From positions 248,001 through 312,000 of the forward strand of contig NZ_WTWY01000003.1 in NCBI RefSeq assembly GCF_009870825.1: a stretch of 64,000 bases of DNA, given 5' to 3'. The notes beneath the pieces were generated by a model. That model had not been told where the DNA came from and searched no databases. It saw nothing but the letters and a program-made list of their open reading frames with translations. Origin of the DNA: Paenibacillus sp. USDA918EY (lineage in GTDB: Bacteria; Bacillota; Bacilli; Paenibacillales; Paenibacillaceae). A program made the translations under genes and the position numbers. This document shows, piece after piece, positions 1 to 8,614 of the stretch. Every line of letters starts with the position of its first letter. Position 1 is the stretch's first letter.

Positions 1-1
1 G

Positions 2-403
2 CCGGTAGACGGCTCGGATCATTCCCGGCGCGCCCTTGAGACGGCTGCGAACCTGATCCATAACCTGAAAAACATGCCCAATCTCGCGGTGCTTCACGTG
101 AACCCCTCCATCTCCATCAACGAGCCGCCTGTAGGCGTCGATCTGGAGGAACACATCCGGGAGGAAGGCGAGAAAATTTTGGCCCCGGCCACGGCATCCC
201 TCGCCAAGCTGGGGATCGATTTCGAAACGTACACGAAAACCGGCGATCCCGCTTCCGTCATTTGCAAGACGGCCGAAGAGCAGCACGCCGATCTCATCAT
301 TATGGGCAGCCGAGGCATCGGCCTCATGTCGGAGCTTCTCATCGGCAGCGTCAGCCACAGCGTCGTGCAGCATGCCCACTGTCCGGTCATGATCGTCAGA
401 TAA
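2..403 (+). CDS. Universal stress protein, UspA family (5' end outside window)
   Basis: The reading frame is open from base 2 to the stop at 401-403, so the N-terminus lies upstream of the window. The visible part starts with a UspA strand-loop pattern (VDGSDHSRRALE) and ends with the ATP-binding signature of the family: GSRGIG, about nine residues, then GSVSHSVV, followed by the usual final strand CPVMIVR. These are cytoplasmic, usually dimeric, nucleotide-binding stress proteins of unknown precise action. An internal ATG at 74 could be mistaken for the start, but the family pattern continues upstream of it. A strong terminator follows, so the gene ends its transcript here. Confidence 0.9.
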   Translation, partial: PVDGSDHSRRALETAANLIHNLKNMPNLAVLHVNPSISINEPPVGVDLEEHIREEGEKILAPATASLAKLGIDFETYTKTGDPASVICKTAEEQHADLIIMGSRGIGLMSELLIGSVSHSVVQHAHCPVMIVR

Positions 404-424
404 CGTTTCAAGGCATGCCAAACA

Positions 425-469
425 GGGTACCCCTAAAGGTTTTTGCAACCTTAGAGGTACCCTTTTTTT
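425..469 (+). terminator. Rho-independent terminator of the UspA gene
   Basis: GGGTACCCCTAAAGG (425-439) pairs with CCTTAGAGGTACCC (449-462) and is followed by seven T. It can also serve the leftward pstB transcript because the left arm is preceded by few A but the stem is symmetrical. Confidence 0.85.
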
Positions 470-512
470 GACCGCAAAAGCAGTGTTGGAACTTGGAATT
501 TGAAACCGCATG

Positions 513-1271
513 TTAACCGAATCGGCCCGAAATGTATTCCTGCGTCATCGGCTGCTCGGGATTCGTAAATATCTTTTCCGTCTTGTCATGCTCCATCAGG
601 CTGCCCAAATAAAAATACGCGGTGTAATCCGAGATGCGCGCCGCCTGCTGCATGTTATGCGTTACGATGACGATGCTCAGTTCCTTTTTCAGCTCCGTGA
701 TGAGCTCTTCGACCTTGGCGGTCGACACCGGGTCCAGCGCCGAAGCCGGCTCATCCAGCAGCAGGATGCGCGGTTTGACGGACAACGCCCTGGCGATGCA
801 GAGGCGCTGCTGTTGGCCGCCGGACAAGGATAGGCCGGACTGCTTCAGGCGGTCCTTAACCTCGTCCCAAAGCGCCGCTTTGCGCAGGCTTGTCTCCACG
901 ATTTCGTCGAGCTGTTTTTTATCCTTGATGCCGTGGTATTTCGGTCCGAAGGCGATGTTTTCATAGATCGATTTATAAAACGGGTTCGGCTTCTGCCACA
1001 CCATGCCGATTTTTTGGCGGAGCTGGATGACGTCGGTATCCGGGTCATTGATATCCACCCCGTCGATCCAGATGCGGCCTTTGATTTTCGCCTGCGAAAT
1101 TTCGTCGTTCATCCGGTTCAGGGAGCGCAGAAACGTCGATTTGCCGCAGCCGGACGGCCCGATCAGGGCGGTGACGGTTTTTTCCGGAAAGTCCAGGCTA
1201 ATATTTTTAACCGCTTCGTATTGTCCGTAAAAGACGCTGAGATGCTCTGTTCGAAACGATGTCGCATTCAT
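513..1271 (-). CDS. pstB: Phosphate ABC transporter ATP-binding protein PstB
   Basis: 252 residues, normal length for PstB. The protein hydrolyses ATP on the cytoplasmic face to drive phosphate uptake through PstA/PstC. Visible motifs are Walker [10 protein letters not shown] (residues 38-46), the PstB-typical NRMND segment just after it, the ABC signature LSGGQQQR, and Walker [14 protein letters not shown] followed by the switch histidine in VTHNMQQA. The start is preceded by AGGAGG at good spacing. It is the last gene of the pstSCAB operon, 12 bp downstream of pstA. Confidence 0.97.
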   Translation of the reverse strand: MNATSFRTEHLSVFYGQYEAVKNISLDFPEKTVTALIGPSGCGKSTFLRSLNRMNDEISQAKIKGRIWIDGVDINDPDTDVIQLRQKIGMVWQKPNPFYKSIYENIAFGPKYHGIKDKKQLDEIVETSLRKAALWDEVKDRLKQSGLSLSGGQQQRLCIARALSVKPRILLLDEPASALDPVSTAKVEELITELKKELSIVIVTHNMQQAARISDYTAYFYLGSLMEHDKTEKIFTNPEQPMTQEYISGRFG

Positions 1272-1283
1272 TATAAGTTCCTC

Positions 1284-2180
1284 CTATCCCATGCGCTTGG
1301 AAGCGGTCATCGCCTTGTACAGCGCGCCGCCAAGCCATCTGGCGAACAGATTGAACAGCAGCACGAGAATGACGAGCACGGCCGATGCGCCCGCGGCGAT
1401 TTGCGCGGCATCCGGCGCCAGGCCTTCGCTGTTGATTTTCCAAATGTGCACCGCCAGCGTTTCGGCCGGACGGAACGGATTGATCGGCGACGTCGGGCTG
1501 AGCGGGTTCCAATTGGTAAAATCCAGGCGCGGCGTGGACATCCCTGCCGTAAAGAGCAGCGCCGCCGCTTCCCCGAATACTCTGCCTGCGGCCAAAACCG
1601 TACCGGTCACGATGCTGGGAAGAGCCACCGGAAACAGGACGGAGGAAATGATTTTCCATTTGGACAGCCCGAGCGCAAGCCCGGCTTCCTTCTGCTCTTT
1701 CGGCACGCTCCGGAACGCCTGCTCCGTAATCCGCACCATCAAGGGCAGGTTAAAGATGGTCAGCACCAAGGCGCCGGAAAACAGGGAGAAGCCGAATCCG
1801 AACGTATTGACGATCAGCAACAGGCCGAACAAGCCGACCACGATCGACGGAAACGAAGACAACACTTCGACGACAAGCCGGATCGTACCGGTGATTTTCC
1901 CCGGTTTGGCGTATTCGGCCATGTAAATCCCCGCCCCGAGTCCGAGCGGAATCGTAATGATCAACGTCAGAACAAGCAAAAACAAGGAGTTGAACAGCTG
2001 CGGCCCGATGCCGCCTCCGGCGCGGATCGTTTGCGGAACCGAGGTCAGGAAATGCCAGTCGATATGGCTGAGTCCCCGTACCAGAATAAAGCCGATCAGT
2101 CCCACGAGCACCGCGACGATCAACAAGGAAAACACCACGATAAAGAAGGTTGCAATTTTGTCGGTCAGTTTCGCTCTCAA
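1284..2180 (-). CDS. pstA: Phosphate ABC transporter permease PstA
   Basis: 298 residues with about six membrane helices, beginning with a strong N-terminal helix (residues 10-35). The cytoplasmic EAA loop reads EQAFRSVPKEQKEAGLALGLSKW, the form used by PstA, and forms the contact with PstB. The start is a TTG placed 10 bp after AAAGGAG. That ribosome site lies inside the last codons of pstC, so the two permeases are probably translated together. It forms the membrane channel with PstC. Confidence 0.96.
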   Translation of the reverse strand: MRAKLTDKIATFFIVVFSLLIVAVLVGLIGFILVRGLSHIDWHFLTSVPQTIRAGGGIGPQLFNSLFLLVLTLIITIPLGLGAGIYMAEYAKPGKITGTIRLVVEVLSSFPSIVVGLFGLLLIVNTFGFGFSLFSGALVLTIFNLPLMVRITEQAFRSVPKEQKEAGLALGLSKWKIISSVLFPVALPSIVTGTVLAAGRVFGEAAALLFTAGMSTPRLDFTNWNPLSPTSPINPFRPAETLAVHIWKINSEGLAPDAAQIAAGASAVLVILVLLFNLFARWLGGALYKAMTASKRMG

Positions 2181-2183
2181 ATC

Positions 2184-3116
2184 CTATTGTCTCCTTTCCA
2201 AAAGACGGACGATCATGACGAATACGAAGGTCATGAACATAAGCGCAAGCGCCATGCTCCACAATGCGTTGCTGTGTGCCGATCCCATCACGGTGTTGCC
2301 CATGTCAAGCGTGATGACGCTCGTAAGCGTGGATGCCGACTCGAACAAAGACCGCGGAATATGCGGCGCGTTCCCGATGACCATCTGCACGGCCAGCGCT
2401 TCGCCGAAGGCGCGCGCCATCCCGAGCACGACGCCGGTCAGAATAGAAGGCAACACGGTTGGCAAAATAACTCTGGAGATCGTCTGCCAGCGGGTAGCGC
2501 CAAGCGCAAACGAAGATTCCTTCAAACCGCGCGGCAGCGACGCCAGCGCATCGGACGCCACGCTCGTAATCGTCGGCAGGATCATGACGGACAGGACGAT
2601 CGCCCCTGCCGCGATCCCGATCCCTTGTCCCGGGAACACATTCCGCAAAAACGGCACGACGACGGTCAATCCGATAAAGCCGTATACGACGGAAGGAATG
2701 CCGGCGAGCAGCTCAATGACGGGCTGCAGCAGCTTTTTGCCCCAGCCGGGAACGATTTCCGTCATAAACAGCGACGCGCAGATGCTGAGCGGGCTGGCGA
2801 TGAGCGCAGCCAACAGCGATGTGGCGAATGACCCGAATATAAACGGCAGCACGCCGTACTTCGGCTCGCCGTTATTGCCTTCCGGGTCCCAGGTCGTGCC
2901 AAACAGAAAATCGCTCAGGCTGACGCCGTCGCGAAAGAACGTCGCAAGTCCTTTGGACGCGACGAAATAGACGATGGATAATATGATGACAATGAGCAAA
3001 GCTGCGCAAATAAACGTATAGCTCCGGCCCGCAAAATCTTCGGCGTGATGTTTTTTCCAGCGGGCGCGGCGTGCTGGCTGTTGAATTTGAACAGGCCTTT
3101 CATCGATAGCTTTCAT
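2184..3116 (-). CDS. pstC: Phosphate ABC transporter permease PstC
   Basis: 310 residues with six predicted helices after a charged, basic N-terminal tail of about 30 residues. The EAA-type loop is ASLPRGLKESSFALGATRW, matching PstC, and the DGVSLSDFLFGTTWDPE segment after the first helix is also typical. It partners PstA in the inner membrane. An inverted repeat lies between it and pstS, which probably lowers its expression relative to the binding protein. Confidence 0.96.
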   Translation of the reverse strand: MKAIDERPVQIQQPARRARWKKHHAEDFAGRSYTFICAALLIVIILSIVYFVASKGLATFFRDGVSLSDFLFGTTWDPEGNNGEPKYGVLPFIFGSFATSLLAALIASPLSICASLFMTEIVPGWGKKLLQPVIELLAGIPSVVYGFIGLTVVVPFLRNVFPGQGIGIAAGAIVLSVMILPTITSVASDALASLPRGLKESSFALGATRWQTISRVILPTVLPSILTGVVLGMARAFGEALAVQMVIGNAPHIPRSLFESASTLTSVITLDMGNTVMGSAHSNALWSMALALMFMTFVFVMIVRLLERRQ

Positions 3117-3143
3117 CGTTGTCCTTCTTTCTAATGTGAAAAT

Positions 3144-3168
3144 AGAGGCGAAATTCCCTTTCGCCTCT
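3144..3168 (-). terminator. Intercistronic hairpin between pstS and pstC
   Basis: AGAGGCGAAA (3144-3153) pairs exactly with TTTCGCCTCT (3159-3168) around a 5-base loop. On the transcribed strand it is followed by a short, weak T tract (ATTTTC), so it could act as a leaky terminator or as a stabilising 3' end for pstS mRNA, the usual way binding proteins are made in excess of permeases. Confidence 0.7.
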
Positions 3169-3200
3169 TTCTTGCGTGAGGTTTTGCTTTCGTTCAGGGC

Positions 3201-4133
3201 TTACTTCGTCACGTTGCCGTCCGCGTCGCGCTTCACTTCCATCTTGCTGACCGGAATGTATCCAAGCTCTACGACGTCGCCGTTTTGAATGGCATCCGAA
3301 GCGATGTAATCAAGGAATGCTTTGACTTCAGGCTTAGGGTCGCCTTTGGTGTACATATGCTCGTAAGCCCACACCGGATATTTGCCTGTAGTTACGTTTT
3401 CGACCGTAGCTTCCACACCTTCGTATTTGAGCACTTTCACTTTGTCGTCAAGGTAAGAAAGTGCGAGGTAACCGATGGCTCCAGGGCTCTCGGCCACGAT
3501 TTTCTTGACCGTACCGGAGGATTCTTCCTGGATGGAACCTTTCAAATCTTCGGTTGTTGTGCCCAGTGCGTATTTTTCAAACGTTTTGCGGGTACCGGAG
3601 CTTGCCGGACGGTTTACGATGACGATTTTTTCGTCTTTGCCGCCAACCTCTTTCCAGTTGGTCACTTTGCCTGTGAAAATATCAACCAGCTGCTGTTTCG
3701 TCAGGTTGTCTACGCCGACATCCGGATTGGTTACCGCAGCCATGGCGACGACGGCCACTTGATGGTCTTTCAAGTCTTTTGCTTCGTCTTTCAGCTTTTC
3801 TTCCGCAAATACGTCGGAGTTGCCGATATCGGCTTGCCCGCCTGCGACTTGCGTCAAGCCCGTACCGCTGCCGCCGCCTTGCACTTGCACTTGAATTTTG
3901 GAATACTGGGACTCGGCCATGAATTTTTGCGCCGCTTGTTCAACAAGCGGTTGAAGCGCCGTGGAGCCGACGGCAAGCACGGAACCGCTCAGTTCCGCAG
4001 CCGGGGATTTATCGTTAGTTGCAGCACCGGAAGCGCTGTTTGTGTCTTCGGTATTTTTGCTTCCGCAAGCGGCCAGCATGATCACCAGCGCCAGCGTGCA
4101 AAGCATGAGTAACGGTTTTTTCATTTTGATCAT
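3201..4133 (-). CDS. pstS: Phosphate-binding lipoprotein PstS
   Basis: 310 residues from the ATG at 4133, which follows AGGGGG by nine bases. The frame stays open upstream, but that part is intergenic AT-rich sequence. The N-terminus is a lipoprotein signal (KKPLLMLCTLALVIMLAACG) with the lipid-anchored Cys in LAAC. The phosphate site motif GGGSGTGL and the later PASSGTRKTFE loop are both present. The protein captures phosphate outside the membrane and delivers it to PstC/PstA. It is the first gene of the operon. Confidence 0.96.
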   Translation of the reverse strand: MIKMKKPLLMLCTLALVIMLAACGSKNTEDTNSASGAATNDKSPAAELSGSVLAVGSTALQPLVEQAAQKFMAESQYSKIQVQVQGGGSGTGLTQVAGGQADIGNSDVFAEEKLKDEAKDLKDHQVAVVAMAAVTNPDVGVDNLTKQQLVDIFTGKVTNWKEVGGKDEKIVIVNRPASSGTRKTFEKYALGTTTEDLKGSIQEESSGTVKKIVAESPGAIGYLALSYLDDKVKVLKYEGVEATVENVTTGKYPVWAYEHMYTKGDPKPEVKAFLDYIASDAIQNGDVVELGYIPVSKMEVKRDADGNVTK

Positions 4134-4328
4134 CGTTTGTTTCCCCCTGTATTTGTATGATCCAGGCAGTTTTTCTTCGCTGCCGACAAATTCATTGTAG
4201 CTTTCTATCATTTTGTAAAATGATGCGTTTTGTAAACGGAAAGATAAAAAAATGTATAATCTATTTATCATTAAATAGAATAAATCTATAATGATAGTGA
4301 AGAATTTGATGACATCAGGGGGATATCG

Positions 4329-5234
4329 ATGAATCTGTTAAAATTGCAAATCCTCGTTCTGATCGAAAAGCTGAAAAAAGTGACGGATGTGGCAAGGGAA
4401 ATGGGCATGAAGCAGCCCACCGTGACGTTTCATATGAAAAGCCTGGAGGAGGATCTGGGCGTTTCCTTGTTCGAGGCCAAAAGGGGACGGATTTTGTTAA
4501 CGGAGGCCGGCAAGGCGCTTTATCCATATGCGGTGAAAATGACGGCGATGGCCCAAGAGGCCCGCAAAGCGGTGCAAGATTATGCGGATCTTAATAAAGG
4601 GCATTTGAAAATCGGAGCGGACAGCATGATGGGCGCTTACGTTCTGCCGCCGCTGGTCGGCGGCTTTTGCAGCCGGTTTCCGGGCGTCCAGATCGAATTG
4701 AACGTCACACCCACCCGTCGGGCAAAAGAGCGGCTGCTGAACCAGGAAACCGATTTGGCGTTTTATTATGCCGAAGCCGCAGGTTCTTTGGACGGGTCGA
4801 AGTCGGTAAAAGAAGAAAAGATCTTTCAAGACCGCATCGAGCTTATTTTTGCCGGAACACATGCGTTTGCCGGACTCAAATCGGTGACGCAGCAGCTCAT
4901 CGCCCAGCAGTTTTTCGCGCAGCACGGCGACGGGGCGTTTATGACGGACTTCGCGCGCGCGTATGCGGCCGATTCCGGTATCCATCTTTGGGAGCGGACG
5001 GCGGCCGATTCGCCGGAAATCGTGAAAAACATGGTACGGTCCGGCGGATTCATCAGCCTGTTCCCGCTTTCCGGTATCCGGGAGGAGCTTGCGTCCGGTG
5101 CGCTCCGTTCGCTGCCGCTGCCCGGACAGGCCGATCCAACCGTGACCGGCGTGCTTGCGTACCATGCCGATCAGCCGGCTTCGCCCGTTTGCGAAAGGTT
5201 TATCCAATACGTGCGGGAACAGGCCGAAAACTGA
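4329..5234 (+). CDS. LysR family transcriptional regulator
   Basis: 301 residues. An N-terminal winged helix-turn-helix (residues 1-60; VAREMGMKQPTVTFHMKSLEEDLG) is followed by a LysR substrate domain beginning at GHLKIGADSMMGAYVLPPL. The start ATG is 6 bases after a GGGGG ribosome site. It is transcribed divergently from pstS, with 195 bp between the two start codons. LysR proteins usually regulate the divergent neighbour, but pst genes are normally under PhoP, so a link to phosphate uptake is only a guess. The effector cannot be read from the sequence. Confidence 0.9.
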   Translation: MNLLKLQILVLIEKLKKVTDVAREMGMKQPTVTFHMKSLEEDLGVSLFEAKRGRILLTEAGKALYPYAVKMTAMAQEARKAVQDYADLNKGHLKIGADSMMGAYVLPPLVGGFCSRFPGVQIELNVTPTRRAKERLLNQETDLAFYYAEAAGSLDGSKSVKEEKIFQDRIELIFAGTHAFAGLKSVTQQLIAQQFFAQHGDGAFMTDFARAYAADSGIHLWERTAADSPEIVKNMVRSGGFISLFPLSGIREELASGALRSLPLPGQADPTVTGVLAYHADQPASPVCERFIQYVREQAEN

Positions 5235-5238
5235 TAAA

Positions 5239-5285
5239 GGGGCATCTCCCCCGGATCTTTTGGATCATGAGAGACGCCCCTTTTT
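5239..5285 (+). terminator. Terminator of the LysR gene
   Basis: GGGGCATCTC (5239-5248) pairs with GAGACGCCCC (5271-5280) with one G-T pair, followed by five T. Confidence 0.85.
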
Positions 5286-5421
5286 ATATTGAAGAAACAC
5301 AGCCCCCGCGAGGAGATGACCGTTAACTTTTTCAACTTAGCCTTGCGTGTATTTTTTCATCGTAAATCTCGCGATGGGCTTAAGCATCCATACTTCGATT
5401 CGAAACGTGATGCCGATATTT

Positions 5422-6171
5422 CTAAACTTGCGCCGCAAATTTGCTCCGGCTCCACAGCCACATCGGCGTATGAATGTCGATCGGGCACAACCCGCTGCCC
5501 TGCAGCAGGTCTTCCCATCTGGAAGCCGCAAGCTCCCTTGCCTTCGGGCCGGCAGCTTCCTCCTCGGTCAGGATGCCGAGTTTGGCGCTGGATTGAAGGA
5601 CATGGGTGTCGGGCGCCACCGTAATGCATTCCCGATCCGGAAAGTCAGCATCCGTGTACTGTTCCATCACGTACAACCAGTAGTTCATGATTTTGTCGCC
5701 GCCCAGATAGGGGAAGCTTTTTTTATGCTGCATCATATGCTGCTTGATCCGGCGGACGGAATTCCCGTTTCGGCGGAAAAGGTTCCGCAAGTCCCCGTCC
5801 AGCTGATCCATGATCGTGACGCACAGCGTCCGCCAGACGGCGGGCTGCTTGTTCGGTTGAAGCGCGACCTTATGTTTCAGCAGCTTTTCCCGCAGCTTCT
5901 CCGCGTCCATGGCAGCGGCCGCCGCCGGATCAAACACGTCCATCGTGTCCGGATCGTTAAACGTCCGGTGAGCGCTCTCCCAAAGCGCGTACGAATTCCG
6001 CTGGTAATTCAGCGCCATCGGCAGCGTAAAATAATGATAGCTTGCCGCCGAAGACGGCTCCAGGGGCGGGTGTTCGTCCTCGGGCATTTTCTCGCCGCCA
6101 AGCTTCCCCTGTTGATGAAGCAAAATTAATTCCGTTATATCCCGCAAAATATCGTCCCTGCTCCGCAGCAT
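5422..6171 (-). CDS. Uncharacterised protein with a helix-hairpin-helix glycosylase-like C-terminus
   Basis: 249 residues, soluble, start ATG behind GAGGAG. I do not recognise a named family. The C-terminal third has the layout of HhH-GPD base-excision enzymes: a loop FPYLGGDKIMNYWL like their L.G.GxK hairpin, then APDTHVLQSSAKLG like the DTHVxRxxxRLG strand, then a W..LL.GSGLCP...H...W segment like the endonuclease III tail. The iron-sulfur cysteine cluster is absent. The likeness is by eye only. It is the third gene of a TetR / membrane protein / this-protein operon, 15 bp after its neighbour. Confidence 0.6.
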   Translation of the reverse strand: MLRSRDDILRDITELILLHQQGKLGGEKMPEDEHPPLEPSSAASYHYFTLPMALNYQRNSYALWESAHRTFNDPDTMDVFDPAAAAAMDAEKLREKLLKHKVALQPNKQPAVWRTLCVTIMDQLDGDLRNLFRRNGNSVRRIKQHMMQHKKSFPYLGGDKIMNYWLYVMEQYTDADFPDRECITVAPDTHVLQSSAKLGILTEEEAAGPKARELAASRWEDLLQGSGLCPIDIHTPMWLWSRSKFAAQV

Positions 6172-6186
6172 GCGTCCTGGCTCCTC

Positions 6187-6591
6187 TCAAATCGACGTTC
6201 CCTTTTTGCCCGTCAGCATCGGCAGCAGCAAATACAGCCCGTAAGCAAACGCCATCCAAATGACGAAGGCCAGCAGCTGTTCATCGGACAACCCCGCAAA
6301 AAAGACGCCCTTGTTCCATATCACAAACGTGTCCAGGATTAAACCGACGGCGCTGCCCACCACGCCAAGCCTTACGGCCGCGTAGGGACTCGGATCGAGT
6401 CGGCGAAAAAGGACAAATACGACGTACAGCACGACGCCCGTCGCGACCTCCAGCAAAAGAAACGGCGGCAAAAAGTGTTGCCGGTACGGGCTGACCAGCA
6501 CCAGCGGTCCGAAAAAGACGAAAAACAGCGTCGCCCCCAGCCAAACCAGCAGCGAAAACAGCAGCGTCAGCCCCATCTTTTCAGAAAACAT
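6187..6591 (-). CDS. Small four-helix membrane protein
   Basis: 134 residues from the ATG at 6591, which has AAAGGAG eight bases upstream. An in-frame TTG at 6624 lacks a ribosome site. About four hydrophobic helices are visible (LTLLFSLLVWLGATLFFVFF; LLEVATGVVLYVVFVLF; VGSAVGLILDTFVIW; LLAFVIWMAFAYGLYLLLPM) and the tail is basic. The layout resembles small DUF5367-like membrane proteins, but that assignment is uncertain. It lies 35 bp after the TetR gene and probably is a target of that repressor. Confidence 0.75.
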   Translation of the reverse strand: MFSEKMGLTLLFSLLVWLGATLFFVFFGPLVLVSPYRQHFLPPFLLLEVATGVVLYVVFVLFRRLDPSPYAAVRLGVVGSAVGLILDTFVIWNKGVFFAGLSDEQLLAFVIWMAFAYGLYLLLPMLTGKKGTSI

Positions 6592-6626
6592 GCCAAAAGC
6601 TCCTTTCCACACGGAATTGTCCAAAA

Positions 6627-7334
6627 CTATTCGGGTTTTGCCTCCCGCAGCAAACGCTCAAAAAATCGGCCGAGTTCGGTAAACACTTTATCCCGGTCCA
6701 GCGCGGGAGAAACCAGGCTTTGCACGGCCAAGCCGTCAAAGATGGCGTTAATGACGACGGCCCACACCTCGAACGACATGCCCATAAGACGATCATCCGC
6801 ATCGTCTGTTCCGGATTCGGCTTCCTGACGTCCGCGGCGCGTAGTTTCGCCGTTCGGCGGATCCGTTTTCGGCCGGTCCCCGCTTCCGGAAGTTTCGCTT
6901 GAAGGCGGCGGATTTTCCGCGCCCGCAAGGTGCCGCAGCCGATCCGCAAGCACCCCGTTTTCGAACGAAATCAGGGCGCCCAGCTCCTTTCTCGTTTCTT
7001 CATGTTTCAGGCTGAACACGACAAGCGATAGAAACAAGCGGTGAAAAAAGGAATCGGGCCCTCCCCGTTCTTTTGCCGCTCCCAGCGCCTCCGACACGGC
7101 AAACTCCTTGGTCTGCAAAGCAGAGAACTCATTCCATGAGCGTTCGCAAACATCTTTGACGACGTCCAGCATCAGCCGGTCTTTGGTCTGGAAATGGTAA
7201 TACACCGTTCCTTGCGTGACGCCGATGCGTTCCGCCACCATTTTTAAGGTCAATTTCTCCAAGCCCTGTTCCACGATGCATTGTTTGGCCGCTTCGATCA
7301 GTTCCTGCTTGGAAACGACATTCGGTTTAGCCAT
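6627..7334 (-). CDS. TetR/AcrR family transcriptional regulator
   Basis: 235 residues. The N-terminal TetR DNA-binding domain is clear (residues 8-55: EAAKQCIVEQGLEKLTLKM, then RIGVTQGTVYYHFQTKDRL). The C-terminal ligand domain carries an unusual hydrophilic, Ser/Gly/Pro-rich insert around residues 150-180 (PPPSSETSGSGDRPKTDPP), probably a loop. AAGGAGAG precedes the ATG. It heads an operon with a membrane protein and the HhH-like protein and has an inverted repeat just upstream, so autoregulation is likely. The ligand is unknown. Confidence 0.92.
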   Translation of the reverse strand: MAKPNVVSKQELIEAAKQCIVEQGLEKLTLKMVAERIGVTQGTVYYHFQTKDRLMLDVVKDVCERSWNEFSALQTKEFAVSEALGAAKERGGPDSFFHRLFLSLVVFSLKHEETRKELGALISFENGVLADRLRHLAGAENPPPSSETSGSGDRPKTDPPNGETTRRGRQEAESGTDDADDRLMGMSFEVWAVVINAIFDGLAVQSLVSPALDRDKVFTELGRFFERLLREAKPE

Positions 7335-7357
7335 GTATATGCTCTCCTTTTTCTATA

Positions 7358-7375
7358 GTTAGTCATCCAACTAAC
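7358..7375. promoter_or_regulatory. Probable TetR operator
   Basis: GTTAGT (7358-7363) and ACTAAC (7370-7375) form an inverted repeat with a 6-base spacer, and a further half-site TTACTAAC ends at 7383. The site lies 24 bp upstream of the TetR start codon. Confidence 0.6.
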
Positions 7376-7460
7376 TTACTAACAATATATACCATTCGCC
7401 GGGAAAAAGTAAAGACGGATTTTAACCTAAGTTGACCGGAAGTCTCAAACGGAACATGCC

Positions 7461-7505
7461 AAAAGGCTCGTAAACAGCTACAACAGCCGCTTGCGAGCCT
7501 TATTT
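7461..7505 (-). terminator. tRNA-type terminator hairpin, copy 1 of a three-copy repeat
   Basis: AAGGCTCG (7463-7470) pairs with CGAGCCTT (7494-7501). The same hairpin type, with a core close to CTCGCAAACTGCT...AGCAATCTGCGAG, occurs again at 11143 and 14596. It sits beside a tRNA-like fragment at 7514. Confidence 0.6.
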
Positions 7506-7513
7506 CGATCGAA

Positions 7514-7544
7514 GCGGCCAACAGGACTCGAACTCCGAACCCCG
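7514..7544 (-). pseudogene. Fragment resembling the 3' end of a tRNA gene
   Basis: On the minus strand the bases GGAGTTCGAGTCC form a tRNA T-arm, followed by TGTTGGCCGC in the acceptor position. No D or anticodon arm can be built upstream, so only the 3' quarter remains. The order tRNA 3' end then terminator hairpin matches the intact tRNA-Leu loci in this window. Confidence 0.45.
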
Positions 7545-7553
7545 ATAGCAATC

Positions 7554-8036
7554 TTACAACAACTCAAAGGTAAAGTCCGGTATACCCGCCGCCACAGGTT
7601 CAAACGTTGGTTCAATATAGCCCAGTTCCAGCACAGAAACGATCCTCTCGTCTTTTTGAACACCCAAACGCCCCGCATAAGCTCCGTCGTAAATCCAGTC
7701 ATTCATCGTCATCCGGACATGAAGGCCGCCCTCCCGCGCAAGCAGGCGAAAATTTTGCATAAGGCAGCTGGCCGCCCCAAAATCTTCTTCCCTTTTATGA
7801 AGGTCAGGATCTTCTTTGATGACCAATACCAGATAGGCCGGAGCCTGATCCTGCAACCCGGACATGAGGCCTGCGCTGCCGGAACCGATGTATATGAACC
7901 GCCAAGGCTCCCGCATGCCGTCGTTTGGAGCCCATACGGCAACATTCAATAAGTCCAGCACATAACTTTCGGAAACGGGTTCATCGCTGTAGCTTAGTAA
8001 ACGGCCCCCCTTGGAACCGCTCTTGGCATCATTCAA
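7554..8036 (-). CDS. Nitroreductase family protein, second of a tandem pair
   Basis: 160 residues from a TTG start at 8036 that overlaps the end of the preceding gene by 8 bp and has GGAGAGG six bases upstream; the frame is open further up but that is the other gene. The flavin-reductase pattern WAPNDGMREPWRFIYIG and the later DFGAASCLMQNFRLLAREGG dimer segment place it in the FMN-dependent nitroreductase family, close to the small YdjA-like members. These enzymes reduce nitro groups or quinones with NAD(P)H. It is shorter than the usual 180-200 residues at the N-terminus and lacks the classic RRSxRxF start, which its upstream neighbour has. Confidence 0.85.
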   Translation of the reverse strand: MNDAKSGSKGGRLLSYSDEPVSESYVLDLLNVAVWAPNDGMREPWRFIYIGSGSAGLMSGLQDQAPAYLVLVIKEDPDLHKREEDFGAASCLMQNFRLLAREGGLHVRMTMNDWIYDGAYAGRLGVQKDERIVSVLELGYIEPTFEPVAAGIPDFTFELL

Positions 8037-8613
8037 CAGGTCCCTCTCCTCCCGATAAAACGGTCCATTTCTTTTCCGCTCGCGTCCTTGCCCTGGCTTT
8101 CGGAATTTTGTCGAAGTATCCGAGGTGAAAAATGCCGACAAGCCTTTCTTCGGGGCTCATTTTGAGCAGATGGAACAATTCCTTGCTCTGCATCATCGGT
8201 TCCGTGTCCCACAGCGCTCCAAGCCGCCGCTGCCAGGAAAGAAGCTGAAAATTTTGCATGATCCCGCAAACCGCCGCATAATTCATGTCGCTTTCCCTCC
8301 TGTCCGGACCTGTGGCGGCAATGACGGCAAGATGGCCCGGTATATCGGTGACCCTTTTCCGAACGAAATCCCTCACTTTCTCCGGAAGCCATTTGACCAG
8401 CCTGTTCTTTATCAAAGGCTCCAGCATGCAGGCGGCCAGACGTTCCCTGGAATCCGCCGTTCCCGCATACACGCAACGAAAAGCTGCGGTTTCCCCGGAC
8501 GAATACAGCTGCCGCGCTTCGCGGAGCAATGTGAACACCAGCTCCTGGTCCACGGGGGAAGGATGAAACCTGCGGATGCTTCTGCGCTCCCGGATCGTCT
8601 TCCTGAAATCCAT
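8029..8613 (-). CDS. Nitroreductase family protein, first of a tandem pair
   Basis: 194 residues. The N-terminus IRERRSIRRFHPSPVDQELV is the canonical FMN-binding start of nitroreductases, and YAAVCGIMQNFQLLSWQRRLGALWDTEPM is the family's central helix-strand segment. Its C-terminus ends in the expected IFHLGYFDKIP strand. The start lies one base after the stop of the monooxygenase gene, with GGGGG as ribosome site, and its own stop overlaps the next nitroreductase, so all three proteins are coupled. The two nitroreductases may form a heterodimer, since the family is obligately dimeric; that is an inference. Confidence 0.88.
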   Translation of the reverse strand: MDFRKTIRERRSIRRFHPSPVDQELVFTLLREARQLYSSGETAAFRCVYAGTADSRERLAACMLEPLIKNRLVKWLPEKVRDFVRKRVTDIPGHLAVIAATGPDRRESDMNYAAVCGIMQNFQLLSWQRRLGALWDTEPMMQSKELFHLLKMSPEERLVGIFHLGYFDKIPKARARTRAEKKWTVLSGGEGPVE

Positions 8614-8614
8614 T

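Noticed and set aside
933..2831. 632-codon open frame opposite pstB/pstA/pstC
   Set aside because: It is a long antisense shadow of GC-rich genes: Arg/His/Gln/Asp-rich composition, no motif, no ribosome site, and three real genes with full family motifs lie on the other strand.
4214..4236. Two TGTAAA repeats as a PhoP box for pstS
   Set aside because: The copies are 17 bp apart start to start; PhoP boxes need 11-bp spacing. The AT-rich context gives such hexamers by chance.
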